Origin: Pseudomonadota bacterium
Lineage (GTDB): Bacteria; Myxococcota; Myxococcia; Myxococcales; Vulgatibacteraceae
Length of the DNA stretch: 7,544 nucleotides
Reading direction: 5' to 3'
Assembly: GCA_023436385.1 (NCBI GenBank)
Contig: JAEZJH010000271.1
Coordinates: 1-7,544, forward strand
This document shows positions 1-5,092 of this stretch, one piece after another. Each line of letters starts with the position of its first letter. Position 1 is the first letter of the stretch. A program made the position numbers and the translations under genes. The notes below the pieces were generated by a model. It saw nothing but the letters and a program-made list of their open reading frames with translations, searched no databases and was not told where the DNA came from.

Positions 1-888
1 GGCCGGGCAGTCCCAGCCCTCGGTGAGGACGGCGACGTTGGAGATGACCCGGGTCCGGCCGCTGGCCAGCCGCTCGAGGATCGCCGACCTGGTCTCCTTC
101 GGCGTCTCGCCGTCGACGTGCTCGGCGGGGACCCCGGCGGCAAGGAAGCGCTCGACGATCTCTTTGCTGTGGGCGACGGTGCAGGCGAAGACGACGGTGC
201 GGGACCACGCAGCGTGCCGCCGCCACTGGCCGACGATGTTCCCGACGAGCTTGCGGCCCCCCATGACGAGCTCGAGGCCCTTGGAGTCGTAGTCGGAGCC
301 CTTGCGCTCGACCGCGACGAGGGACGGATGGTCGTAGGCGTAGCCGGTGTAGCCGACCAAGTGACCGGCCTGGATGAGCTCGCGGACCGCGGCCGCGACC
401 ACCGTCTCCTCGAAGAGCTCGCCGAGCCCCTTCCCGTCGATGCGCCAGGGGGTCGCCGAGAGGCCGATCACGGGAGCGTCGGGGTAGCCGGAGAGGATCC
501 GCTCGTAGGTCCCGGCCCGGGCGTGGTGGGCCTCGTCGACGATCACCAGCTGCGCCGGCGGGAGCTCGCGGCGGACGAGCGTCGGGATGCTGGCGACCTG
601 GACCGGTAGGAGCGGCTGGTACCGCGGGTGCCCGGCCATGATGACGCCGTGAGGAACCCCGCAGCCATCCAAGCGTGCGGAGCACTGGTCGATGAGTTCC
701 TTCCGGTGGGCGAGAAACAACACCCGGTTCCCCCGGGCGACGGCGGAGGTGACCATCGCCGCGGCGATCGTGGTCTTGCCGGAGCCGGTGGGGCTGACGA
801 GGAGGACCCGCCGCTTGCCGGCGCGGAGGTGGGCGCGCAGGCCGTCGAGGGCGGCTAACTGGTAGGGGCGCAGGACCTGGGCGCTCAT
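1..888 (-). CDS. SF2 DEAD/DEAH-box helicase, C-terminus beyond window
   Basis: An ATP-dependent superfamily 2 helicase of the COG1061/SSL2-like type, which remodels or unwinds nucleic acid. The 296 visible residues hold, in order: a Q-motif-like LRPYQ (6-10), Walker A PTGSGKTT (33-40), LAHRKEL (59-65, motif Ia), Walker B DEAH (118-121), SATP (144-147, motif III), a second RecA domain starting near TVVFACTVAHS (231-241), HVDG (257-260) and motif V VLTEGWDCP (287-295). Motif VI and the stop lie off the left edge. The ATG at 888 overlaps the upstream gene's TGA as ATGA, with a weak GAGGG before it, so translation is probably coupled. It is the third gene of the leftward cluster. In phages such helicases usually serve replication; that role is inferred. 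A restriction-type SF2 subunit is less likely because the ORF begins directly with the Q-motif and has no nuclease domain so far. Confidence 0.95.
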   Translation of the reverse strand, partial: MSAQVLRPYQLAALDGLRAHLRAGKRRVLLVSPTGSGKTTIAAAMVTSAVARGNRVLFLAHRKELIDQCSARLDGCGVPHGVIMAGHPRYQPLLPVQVASIPTLVRRELPPAQLVIVDEAHHARAGTYERILSGYPDAPVIGLSATPWRIDGKGLGELFEETVVAAAVRELIQAGHLVGYTGYAYDHPSLVAVERKGSDYDSKGLELVMGGRKLVGNIVGQWRRHAAWSRTVVFACTVAHSKEIVERFLAAGVPAEHVDGETPKETRSAILERLASGRTRVISNVAVLTEGWDCPA

Positions 889-1205
889 GCGACCCTCGCG
901 ATCGCCGGCGCGCACTCGAGACACCACCGCCGCCCCACCGGCGCAGGCCCGTCACAGACGACGCACGGTCCGCAGCGCAGGGCGCCGGGCATTCCCAGCC
1001 CGCGTTCCAGGGCGGCGATCGTCTCCGCCCTGGGCTCCGTCTTGAGCGTCGACTCCGCCCACTCCACGACGCGGCGATGGAGGCCGGCCCTGGAGGCCAG
1101 GGCCACCTGCGTCAGACCGGCTTCGCGCCGCAGATCGCGCAGGACCGCGCCGAACGAGGACCGCGCGAGGCCGCGCCGGCGGGGTCTTCCAGGTCCGCCC
1201 TTCAC
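885..1205 (-). CDS. XRE-family regulator with C-terminal zinc-finger-like Cys motif
   Basis: A 106-aa DNA-binding protein. Residues 1-12 are basic and include GRPRRR, which resembles an AT-hook core. Residues about 18-72 form a Cro/CI-type helix-turn-helix (FGAVLRDLRREAGLTQ, then ALASRAGL and a final helix near TIAALERGLGM). The tail has CGPC, CVVC and CLEC-type cysteines (about residues 78-98) that could bind one zinc. The start is GTG at 1205, overlapping the upstream stop as GTGA, with an AGGGGG Shine-Dalgarno about 6-7 bases ahead. It ends in an ATGA overlap with the helicase. An HTH joined to a small zinc knuckle suggests a regulator or a DNA-binding accessory of the helicase; its target is not visible. 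The HTH call is good, zinc binding is inference. Confidence 0.85.
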   Translation of the reverse strand: MKGGPGRPRRRGLARSSFGAVLRDLRREAGLTQVALASRAGLHRRVVEWAESTLKTEPRAETIAALERGLGMPGALRCGPCVVCDGPAPVGRRWCLECAPAIARVA

Positions 1206-1507
1206 GCCGCATCCCCCTTTGAGGGGTGAAGGGCATGAGTCGCGGGCTGCGTCTTATCAAGTCGGGGACGCCGATCGCCCTTTCCGGCCGCGCGCTGGCG
1301 AGGGCCCAGGAGCACGATCGGATCGACGCCGAGGGCGCCGGCCAGCAGGAGCAGTGTCTCGGCTCCTGTCCCTCTCTGGCGGCCGGTCTCGAGGCCGTGA
1401 ATCGTCGGGATGGGGACGCCCGAGCGCTCGGCTAGGGCGCGGAGGGTGAGTCGATGGTGACGACGAAGTCGGGCAATCGACTGTCCAAGGGGCGAGGGGG
1501 TAGCCAT
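1202..1507 (-). CDS. XRE-family transcriptional regulator (Cro-like position)
   Basis: A 101-aa protein with a Cro/CI helix-turn-helix at about residues 7-66: the first helix holds GQSIARLRRHHRLTL, the recognition region ALAERSGVPIPTIHGLETG, and the last helix AETLLLLAGALGVDP. The tail is short, basic and probably unstructured. It is the first gene of the leftward cluster and sits directly behind the palindromic operator and predicted promoter at 1515-1543. The ATG at 1507 has no Shine-Dalgarno, and the predicted transcription start falls at about 1507-1508, so the mRNA may be leaderless. Its place opposite the repressor recalls Cro of lambda-like switches. It could alternatively be the main repressor; sequence alone cannot settle which XRE protein binds the palindromes. 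Confidence 0.9.
   Translation of the reverse strand: MATPSPLGQSIARLRRHHRLTLRALAERSGVPIPTIHGLETGRQRGTGAETLLLLAGALGVDPIVLLGPRQRAAGKGDRRPRLDKTQPATHALHPSKGDAA
1213..1227 (-). other. Small hairpin over the RBS of the zinc-tailed XRE gene
   Basis: On the minus strand CCCCT and AGGGG are separated by CAA, giving a 5-bp stem with a 3-nt loop. The 3' arm is part of the AGGGGG Shine-Dalgarno of the GTG start at 1205. Ribosomes finishing the upstream XRE gene would open it, which fits translational coupling. The stem is short and GC-rich sequence makes such hairpins common, so its significance is uncertain. Confidence 0.3.
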
Positions 1508-1514
1508 GCCCGGC

Positions 1515-1543
1515 AGAATACGACATTTCGTATTCCCTGGCCA
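1515..1543 (-). promoter_or_regulatory. Predicted leftward early promoter
   Basis: Read on the minus strand: a -35-like TGGCCA (1543-1538, 4 of 6 to TTGACA), a 17-bp spacer, and a -10-like TATTCT (1520-1515, 4 of 6 to TATAAT). The rightward promoter at 2346-2374 has the same spacing and an identical -10. The palindrome at 1516-1535 fills the spacer and covers most of the -10 box, so a bound repressor would block RNA polymerase. Only 7 bases (GCCGGGC) separate the -10 from the ATG at 1507, which points to a leaderless transcript of the leftward XRE/helicase cluster. Confidence 0.6.
1516..1535. promoter_or_regulatory. Strong palindromic operator, copy 1
   Basis: A perfect 8+4+8 palindrome, GAATACGA-CATT-TCGTATTC, in the 99-bp gap between the leftward XRE gene and the rightward repressor gene. 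It matches the site at 2354-2373 at 17 of 20 positions, including 15 of the 16 arm positions. It overlaps the predicted leftward -10 box. It is AT-rich within GC-rich surroundings, as expected of a phage operator. The ligand is inferred to be one of the XRE proteins encoded on either side. Confidence 0.8.
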
Positions 1544-1561
1544 GCGAGAGCGCTTCCGCCC

Positions 1562-1581
1562 AAATACGATAGTCCGTACGC
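1562..1581. promoter_or_regulatory. Weak operator-like site, copy 2
   Basis: AAATACGA-TAGT-CCGTACGC matches the strong site at 14 of 20 positions, keeping the AATACGA left arm and the CCGTA core of the right arm. It lies 46 bp centre to centre from the strong copy, upstream of the leftward -35 and 26 bp before the repressor's GTG. It could be a lower-affinity site for cooperative binding or for autoregulation of the repressor. A convincing rightward promoter for the repressor was not found here. Confidence 0.45.
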
Positions 1582-1606
1582 GTCTTTAGGGACGGAAGCC
1601 GATAGA

Positions 1607-2038
1607 GTGCCCGCCGTGGGGACCAAGACGCTTGGGGTGGTGGCGACGAACATCCGTCGCTTGATCGACATGGGACTCGTGTCTGGCGAGACCGAGTGGG
1701 CGAAGCGGGCGCAGGTGCCGCTGACGACCATTACCTCGCTGACACAGGGGAAGGTCCGCGAGCCGAGCGTCGAGACGGCGCGCAAGCTCGCCGGGGGCCT
1801 GGGCCTCGACATCCGCGAGCTGGTCGAGCCCTATGTGCCAGACAATGAGATCGACCGTATTATCGAGGAGTTCCGGAAGACACCGGACGCCGCGCTCCTC
1901 ACCCCGCCGCTCGGGCCTGCCGATGTCCTTCCTCTCCGGCAGACGCTGCGCGAACGCAGGCGCGAGGAGCCTCCCACTCCGCGCGCCCTCTACTGGGCCG
2001 TGATCGCCGCTCGCGAGCTCGCCGGCACGGCGCGCTAG
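1607..2038 (+). CDS. XRE-family regulator, probable immunity repressor
   Basis: A 143-aa protein with a Cro/CI helix-turn-helix at about residues 10-73: NIRRLIDMGLVSGETE, the turn and recognition region AKRAQVPLTTITSLTQGK, and the closing helices ETARKLAGGLGLDIRELVE. The remaining 70 residues are a charged helical tail (EIDRIIEEFR, then an Arg-rich segment and ALYWAVIAARELAG). No S24 peptidase domain or Ser/Lys dyad region is present. GTG at 1607 was chosen because GGAAG lies 8 bases upstream. An earlier in-frame ATG at 1454 would run through both operators and into the opposing gene; GTG at 1616 has no Shine-Dalgarno. Its place between two outward promoters that share an operator is that of a CI-type repressor. 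Induction must use another route than self-cleavage, such as an antirepressor. The HTH is certain, the repressor role is inferred. Confidence 0.85.
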   Translation: MPAVGTKTLGVVATNIRRLIDMGLVSGETEWAKRAQVPLTTITSLTQGKVREPSVETARKLAGGLGLDIRELVEPYVPDNEIDRIIEEFRKTPDAALLTPPLGPADVLPLRQTLRERRREEPPTPRALYWAVIAARELAGTAR

Positions 2039-2048
2039 AGGATGTCAG

Positions 2049-2098
2049 ACCCCCTCGGTATGCTGGCGGACATCTCTCGATGTTCGTCGCCAGGGGGT
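2049..2098 (+). promoter_or_regulatory. RNA structure that could hide the RBS of the next small gene
   Basis: ACCCCCT (2049-2055) is complementary to AGGGGGT (2092-2098), and within it CTGGCG (2063-2068) can pair with CGCCAG (2088-2093), extended loosely by ACAT/ATGT (2070-2073 with 2080-2083). The two helices compete for two bases. The AGGGGG arm is the Shine-Dalgarno of the GTG at 2103, so folding would block that gene's initiation. There is no U-run, so it is not a classical terminator for the repressor gene. Confidence 0.4.
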
Positions 2099-2102
2099 TG
2101 CC

Positions 2103-2306
2103 GTGCATCCGAGCCTTGTCGTCCTCGATTTCCCTCGCTGCGAGTCCTGCCCGCTCCCGCGGCACGTCGTCGTCGTGCGTGACCACCTAGGCGGCCGCAC
2201 GACCTACCGCCACATCGACATGATCCTGGTCGCCGACCAGGGCTCCGACCTCGCCAACCGGACTGCCGCGTGCCATGGCGTCGCCTGTCGGCGCGCGAGT
2301 CGGTAG
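2103..2306 (+). CDS. Hypothetical 67-aa protein in the immunity region
   Basis: Not recognised. It begins at GTG 2103 with AGGGGG five bases upstream. Third codon positions are mostly G or C, as in the confident genes, which supports real coding. It contains CESC near residue 14, two more cysteines near the C-terminus, a hydrophobic stretch HVVVVRDHL and DMILVADQG. There is no signal peptide or membrane segment. It sits between the repressor and the rightward promoter, a position where temperate phages often keep small lysogeny or host-interaction genes; whether it is transcribed with the repressor is unknown. The Arg-rich last 15 residues run toward the promoter region. It could be a spurious frame. 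Confidence 0.5.
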   Translation: MHPSLVVLDFPRCESCPLPRHVVVVRDHLGGRTTYRHIDMILVADQGSDLANRTAACHGVACRRASR

Positions 2307-2318
2307 CGCCCCGGCCGG

Positions 2319-2338
2319 GCATACGACGTTACGCAGCC
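2319..2338. promoter_or_regulatory. Weak operator-like site, copy 3
   Basis: GCATACGA-CGTT-ACGCAGCC matches the strong operator at about 13 of 20 positions, keeping the ATACGA core of the left arm and only CG with scattered bases of the right arm. It ends 7 bp before the -35 box of the rightward promoter and is 35 bp centre to centre from the strong copy. Its placement mirrors the weak site upstream of the leftward promoter, which is the main reason to list it. Chance is a real alternative. Confidence 0.35.
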
Positions 2339-2345
2339 GACCAGC

Positions 2346-2374
2346 TTGACGCGGAATACGAGATTCCGTATTCT
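2346..2374 (+). promoter_or_regulatory. Predicted rightward early promoter
   Basis: TTGACG (2346-2351, 5 of 6 to consensus), an optimal 17-bp spacer, and TATTCT (2369-2374, 4 of 6). Transcription would start near 2380-2382. The palindrome at 2354-2373 fills the spacer and covers five of the six -10 bases. No other site in the window fits a sigma-70 promoter as well. It would drive the long rightward operon from 2558 toward the integrase. Confidence 0.75.
2354..2373. promoter_or_regulatory. Strong palindromic operator, copy 4
   Basis: GAATACGA-GATT-CCGTATTC has 7-bp perfect arms (GAATACG/CGTATTC) with the same 20-bp total length and layout as the site at 1516-1535. Its position relative to the -35 and -10 boxes is the same as in the leftward promoter, with the operator starting 2 bp after the -35 hexamer. 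A repressor that binds both strong sites would silence both early transcripts at once. Confidence 0.8.
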
Positions 2375-2380
2375 TCTCCC

Positions 2381-2557
2381 CGTTCGCCACCCAGCCACGC
2401 GCCGGGTAACGGCGGCGGCATAGGGGACGGAGCCCGGGCAGGCCACGGCCACCCGGGATCGGCGGGTGGGTAGCCCGGGCGGCGAACGAGAAGCGAAGTC
2501 CTCCTGCATCACCACCGCGAGAGGCGGCCGACATGGCCGCGACGGGAGGGGTGTGTC
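2381..2557 (+). promoter_or_regulatory. Structured 5' leader of the rightward operon
   Basis: About 177 bases of gene-free sequence between the predicted start of transcription and the first gene. CGTTCGCC at 2381-2388, the predicted 5' end of the RNA, is perfectly complementary to GGCGAACG at 2481-2488. The helix can continue as ACCCA (2389-2393) with TGGGT (2467-2471), bulging AGCCCGGGC (2472-2480), a self-complementary word that also occurs at 2431-2439. The strong Shine-Dalgarno GGGAGGGG (2544-2551) lies outside the fold. No coding frame was seen in it. Possible roles are RNA stability or antitermination loading; the folding is inferred, not computed. Confidence 0.45.
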
Positions 2558-2842
2558 TTGGGGAAGTCGAACGCAGCCGCGCGCCGGGCGGTCGAGGTCC
2601 ACGCCTGCGGCGAGGAGCGGCAGCGCCGGGCGGACGATCTGCACCTCGATCTGTTCAAGGCGCTCGCCGGCGACATCACGCTGAACCTCGCGTGTTCGGA
2701 GACCTGCCACGCCGTCGTCGGCGGGAAGTCCTGCTCCGAGCGTGGCGAGCCGGTCGAGCGCTTCTGCCCGTCCTGCCGCGCGCTCCACCACGCCTGCCAG
2801 CTCGAGGAGTCGATTCGCGAACTGCTCCGGGGACGGCGGTGA
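2558..2842 (+). CDS. Hypothetical Cys-rich 94-aa protein, first gene of the rightward operon
   Basis: Not recognised. The start is TTG at 2558, six bases after GGGAGGGG, the strongest Shine-Dalgarno in this part of the window. The 94-aa product has seven cysteines (17, 46, 50, 59, 70, 73, 80). FCPSCRALHHAC at 69-80 together with ACSETCH at 45-51 looks like a small zinc-binding fold. A helical basic N-terminus (1-37) precedes it and a charged helix follows. It has no signal peptide or membrane segment. It overlaps the next gene as GTGA. As the first gene behind the repressible promoter it is likely made early; a DNA-binding or host-takeover role is possible but nothing identifies one. Confidence 0.7.
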   Translation: MGKSNAAARRAVEVHACGEERQRRADDLHLDLFKALAGDITLNLACSETCHAVVGGKSCSERGEPVERFCPSCRALHHACQLEESIRELLRGRR

Positions 2843-2991
2843 GCGACCGGTGGGTCACGTGGCGCGACCTGCGCCTGGTCCTGGAGCGCATCAAGGACAC
2901 GCTCCACCCGCTCTTCTGCCGCGAGCGGGGATGCATCTACCTCTTCGGTCGGTGGCAGCACCCGACCAGCAATCGGAGGAAGGCGTCGTGA
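2839..2991 (+). CDS. Hypothetical 50-aa protein
   Basis: Not recognised. A 50-residue basic, aromatic-rich protein (MSDRWVTWRDLRL at the start, LFCRERGCIYLFGRW at 26-39). GTG at 2839 overlaps the upstream TGA as GTGA and its own stop overlaps the following GTG in the same way, so it lies in a coupled chain. The first 25 residues look like an amphipathic helix, and two cysteines (27 and 32) are present. The tight gene packing is the main support. Confidence 0.55.
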   Translation: MSDRWVTWRDLRLVLERIKDTLHPLFCRERGCIYLFGRWQHPTSNRRKAS

Positions 2992-3158
2992 ATCGCTGCG
3001 AAATCAGGGGATCGATCGGCGTCATGGACCTCGAGGACTGTCTCGATACGCTCGAGGAGATGGCCGACCAGATGAAGGATCTGGCTCGCCACGCACGCAA
3101 GGTCGCCAAGGAGGAGAAAGAAGCCGCGGTCACCGAGGCCACGGAGGACGCCCAGTGA
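2988..3158 (+). CDS. Hypothetical 56-aa acidic helical protein
   Basis: Not recognised. GTG at 2988 is preceded by GGAGGA with 7 bases of spacing and overlaps the upstream stop. An internal ATG 36 bases later (MDLEDCLD) is an alternative start. Residues 13-45 form a charged, probably coiled-coil helix (LEEMADQMKDLARHARKVAK), followed by a Glu/Ala-rich tail. It overlaps the nuclease gene as GTGA. A small acidic helical protein next to a recombination nuclease could be a partner or inhibitor, but this is speculation. Confidence 0.65.
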   Translation: MNRCEIRGSIGVMDLEDCLDTLEEMADQMKDLARHARKVAKEEKEAAVTEATEDAQ

Positions 3159-4114
3159 AGCTCCAGGTCCTCACCAACTCCCGGCTGAAGGCCGTCCGCG
3201 CCTGCCAGCGGTACCACCACCTCCGCTACAACCTCGGTTATGCGCCGGTGGAGGACGCGGAGGCCCTGCGATTCGGGACGCTGATCCACAAGGGGCTCGA
3301 GGCCTGGTTCCTTGCCGAGCACGGCGCCCGCCTCACCCCGGCCCTCGAGGCCATCAGCGCGGCCGAGGCCGATCCTTTCGACCTGGCCAAGGCCACCGTC
3401 CTTCTCTGCGGCTACGACCAGCGCTGGGGGGCGGAGGAGTTCGAGACGGTCGCCGTCGAGGTGATGTTCTCCTCCCTGCTGGTGAACCCCGAGACGGGAG
3501 GCTTCTCGAAGACCTTCCGCCTCGAGGGGAAGATCGACGCGCTGATCCGGCAGGGCGGGCGCCTCCTCCTGGTCGAGCACAAGACCGCGAGTGAGGACAT
3601 CGGCGTCGGCTCCGACTATTGGAAGCGCCTGCGTCTCGACGGCCAGGTGAGCACCTACTTCGACGGCGCCGAGGCCCTCGGATACGAGCCCGACTCCTGT
3701 CTCTACGACGTGATCCGGAAGCCGGCGCTTCGCCCGCTCACCGCGACCCCCGTCGAGTCCCGCAGATATACCAAGGACGGCCGGCTCTACGCCAACCAGC
3801 GGGACCAGGACGAGACCCCCGCCGAGTACCAGGCGCGCCTGGTCGAGGCCGTCGCGGAGGATCCCGACCGCTTCTACCAGCGCGGCGAGGTGACCAGGCT
3901 CGAGGCGGAGCTGGCCGAGGCCCGGTGGGACCGGTGGCAGCTCGCCCGGCAGATCCGGGAGGGGCAGCTGCGCGAGCGGTTCCCCCGGAATCCCGACGCA
4001 TGTGTCCGGTTCGGCACCTGCGCCTTCTTCCCCTACTGCTCGGGCGAAGCCTCGCTCGACGACCCCACCCGATACCGCCGCCTCGAGGACGTGAATCCCG
4101 AGCTCGCGGCCTAG
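3155..4114 (+). CDS. PD-(D/E)XK exonuclease with probable 4Fe-4S cluster (RecB/Cas4-like)
   Basis: A 319-aa nuclease of the PD-(D/E)XK superfamily (PDDEXK_1 type). Visible in order: Cys17 in VRACQRY; GTLIHKGLEAW (41-51) with His45 and Glu49; EGKID (124-128) with the catalytic Asp128; VEHK (140-143) with Glu141 and Lys143; and the QVSTY motif (Gln164, Tyr168). The C-terminus has Cys283, Cys289 and Cys295. One N-terminal and three C-terminal cysteines is the arrangement that binds a 4Fe-4S cluster in Cas4 and AddB-type nucleases. Such enzymes resect DNA ends to give single strands. It precedes a Sak4-like ATPase and an SSB-like gene, so an exonuclease role in phage recombination is likely. No cas1, cas2 or CRISPR array is nearby, so it should not be called Cas4. 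GTG at 3155 overlaps the previous stop. Confidence 0.92.
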   Translation: MKLQVLTNSRLKAVRACQRYHHLRYNLGYAPVEDAEALRFGTLIHKGLEAWFLAEHGARLTPALEAISAAEADPFDLAKATVLLCGYDQRWGAEEFETVAVEVMFSSLLVNPETGGFSKTFRLEGKIDALIRQGGRLLLVEHKTASEDIGVGSDYWKRLRLDGQVSTYFDGAEALGYEPDSCLYDVIRKPALRPLTATPVESRRYTKDGRLYANQRDQDETPAEYQARLVEAVAEDPDRFYQRGEVTRLEAELAEARWDRWQLARQIREGQLRERFPRNPDACVRFGTCAFFPYCSGEASLDDPTRYRRLEDVNPELAA

Positions 4115-4123
4115 GAGACCACG

Positions 4124-5092
4124 ATGGCACTTCCCGCCCAGCGGGCCCAGCCCGCGCCCACCACGCCGCCGGCGCCGCGTCAGACGAGGATGGCCCTCGC
4201 CGCGGTGACCCGTGGTCGCCCCGCCGACGCCCCGGTGTCGGTGCTCATCCACGGTGTCGACGGCATCGGCAAGAGCACGTTCGCGGCCGGCGCCCCGGAG
4301 CCGGTCTTCATCGACACGGAGGACGGCTGCGCCGGCCTGGGCGTTGCCCGGTTCCCCAGGCCCGAGGTGTGGACCGACGTGCTCGACGCGGTGCGCGTGC
4401 TCGAGCAGGAGGACCACCCCTACCGAACGCTCGTCATCGACTCGATCGACTGGGCGGAGACGCTCGCCTGGCGGGACGTCTGCGCCGCCGCGAAGGTCGA
4501 GTCGATCGAGGAGGTGGGCGGCGGGTTCGGCAAGGGCTACGTCGCGGCCGTCGACCGGTGGCGGATGCTCCTCGCCGGCCTCGAGCGGCTAAAGCGGACC
4601 AAGAAGATGAACGTGGTGTTGGTGGCCCACACGCTCATCAAAGCCTTCAAGAACCCCCTCGGTGAGGACTACGAGCGCTACCAGGTGAAGCTCCACCAGA
4701 GCTCCGCGGCCCTCCTCCGGGAGTGGTGCGACGACGTCCTCTTCGCCAACTACGAGGTCATCGCCACCAAGGACCCGAAGACGAAGCGGGTCCGCGGCGT
4801 CGACACCGGGAACCGGCTGCTCCACACGGTGTGGAACGCCGCCTGGGACGCGAAGAACCGTTCGCGCCTCCCGGCCGTGATCCCGCTCGGCTGGGCCGAC
4901 TACTGGGCCGCGGTGCAGAAGGCCGAGCCGGCCGATCCCGAGGCCATTCGCGAGGAGATCCGCCGTGTCGCCGCCGATGCCGGCGAGTTCGGGAACCAGG
5001 CGATCGATGCGCTCGAGCGCGCAGGCAACGACGCGGCGAAGCTCGCCCAGCTGCTCAACTGGCTGTCCAGCAAGGTGGAGGTGTCGAAGTGA
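4124..5092 (+). CDS. Sak4/RecA-like phage ATPase (AAA_24 type)
   Basis: A 322-aa P-loop ATPase of the phage nucleotide-binding family that includes Sak4-type recombinases. Walker A is GVDGIGKST (44-52), FIDTEDG follows at 62-68, Walker B is TLVIDSID (102-109) with Asp106, and NVVLVAHT (163-170) is the next core strand with its polar residue. A Pro/Ala-rich 35-residue N-terminus and a helical C-terminal extension (about 272-316) flank the core. Known Sak4 proteins are remote RecA relatives that anneal single-stranded DNA with help from a cognate SSB. Here the following gene is an SSB-like protein and the preceding one a resecting nuclease, which fits that role. ATG at 4124 has AGGAG (4113-4117) six bases upstream, overlapping the nuclease stop. 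ATG codon 23 is a weaker alternative start. Confidence 0.88.
   Translation: MALPAQRAQPAPTTPPAPRQTRMALAAVTRGRPADAPVSVLIHGVDGIGKSTFAAGAPEPVFIDTEDGCAGLGVARFPRPEVWTDVLDAVRVLEQEDHPYRTLVIDSIDWAETLAWRDVCAAAKVESIEEVGGGFGKGYVAAVDRWRMLLAGLERLKRTKKMNVVLVAHTLIKAFKNPLGEDYERYQVKLHQSSAALLREWCDDVLFANYEVIATKDPKTKRVRGVDTGNRLLHTVWNAAWDAKNRSRLPAVIPLGWADYWAAVQKAEPADPEAIREEIRRVAADAGEFGNQAIDALERAGNDAAKLAQLLNWLSSKVEVSK

Noticed and set aside
118..609. A 163-codon plus-strand open frame near the left edge
   Set aside because: It is the complement of the helicase gene, which carries every expected SF2 motif on the minus strand.
1454..1606. Earlier ATG start for the plus-strand XRE repressor
   Set aside because: It would add 51 residues with no domain, place both operators inside the coding region and overlap the leftward XRE gene. 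GTG 1607 has a usable Shine-Dalgarno.
2204..2791. A minus-strand frame of 195 codons over the rightward promoter
   Set aside because: It crosses the promoter, operator, leader and the first operon gene, and its translation shows no recognisable domain.
3155..4114. Calling the nuclease Cas4 and the region a CRISPR locus
   Set aside because: There is no cas1/cas2 and no repeat-spacer array. The neighbours are phage recombination genes, and the same fold with Fe-S cysteines is common in phage nucleases.
2891..4417. A 508-codon open frame on the minus strand
   Set aside because: It is antisense to the nuclease and the start of the ATPase gene, its translation is a monotonous Gly/Leu/Val/Arg mix without motifs, and it would cross gene boundaries. 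Long antisense frames are expected at this GC content.
3619..4665. A 348-codon plus-strand frame across the nuclease/ATPase junction
   Set aside because: It is out of frame with both well-supported genes and gives Arg/Pro/Gly-rich low-complexity protein.
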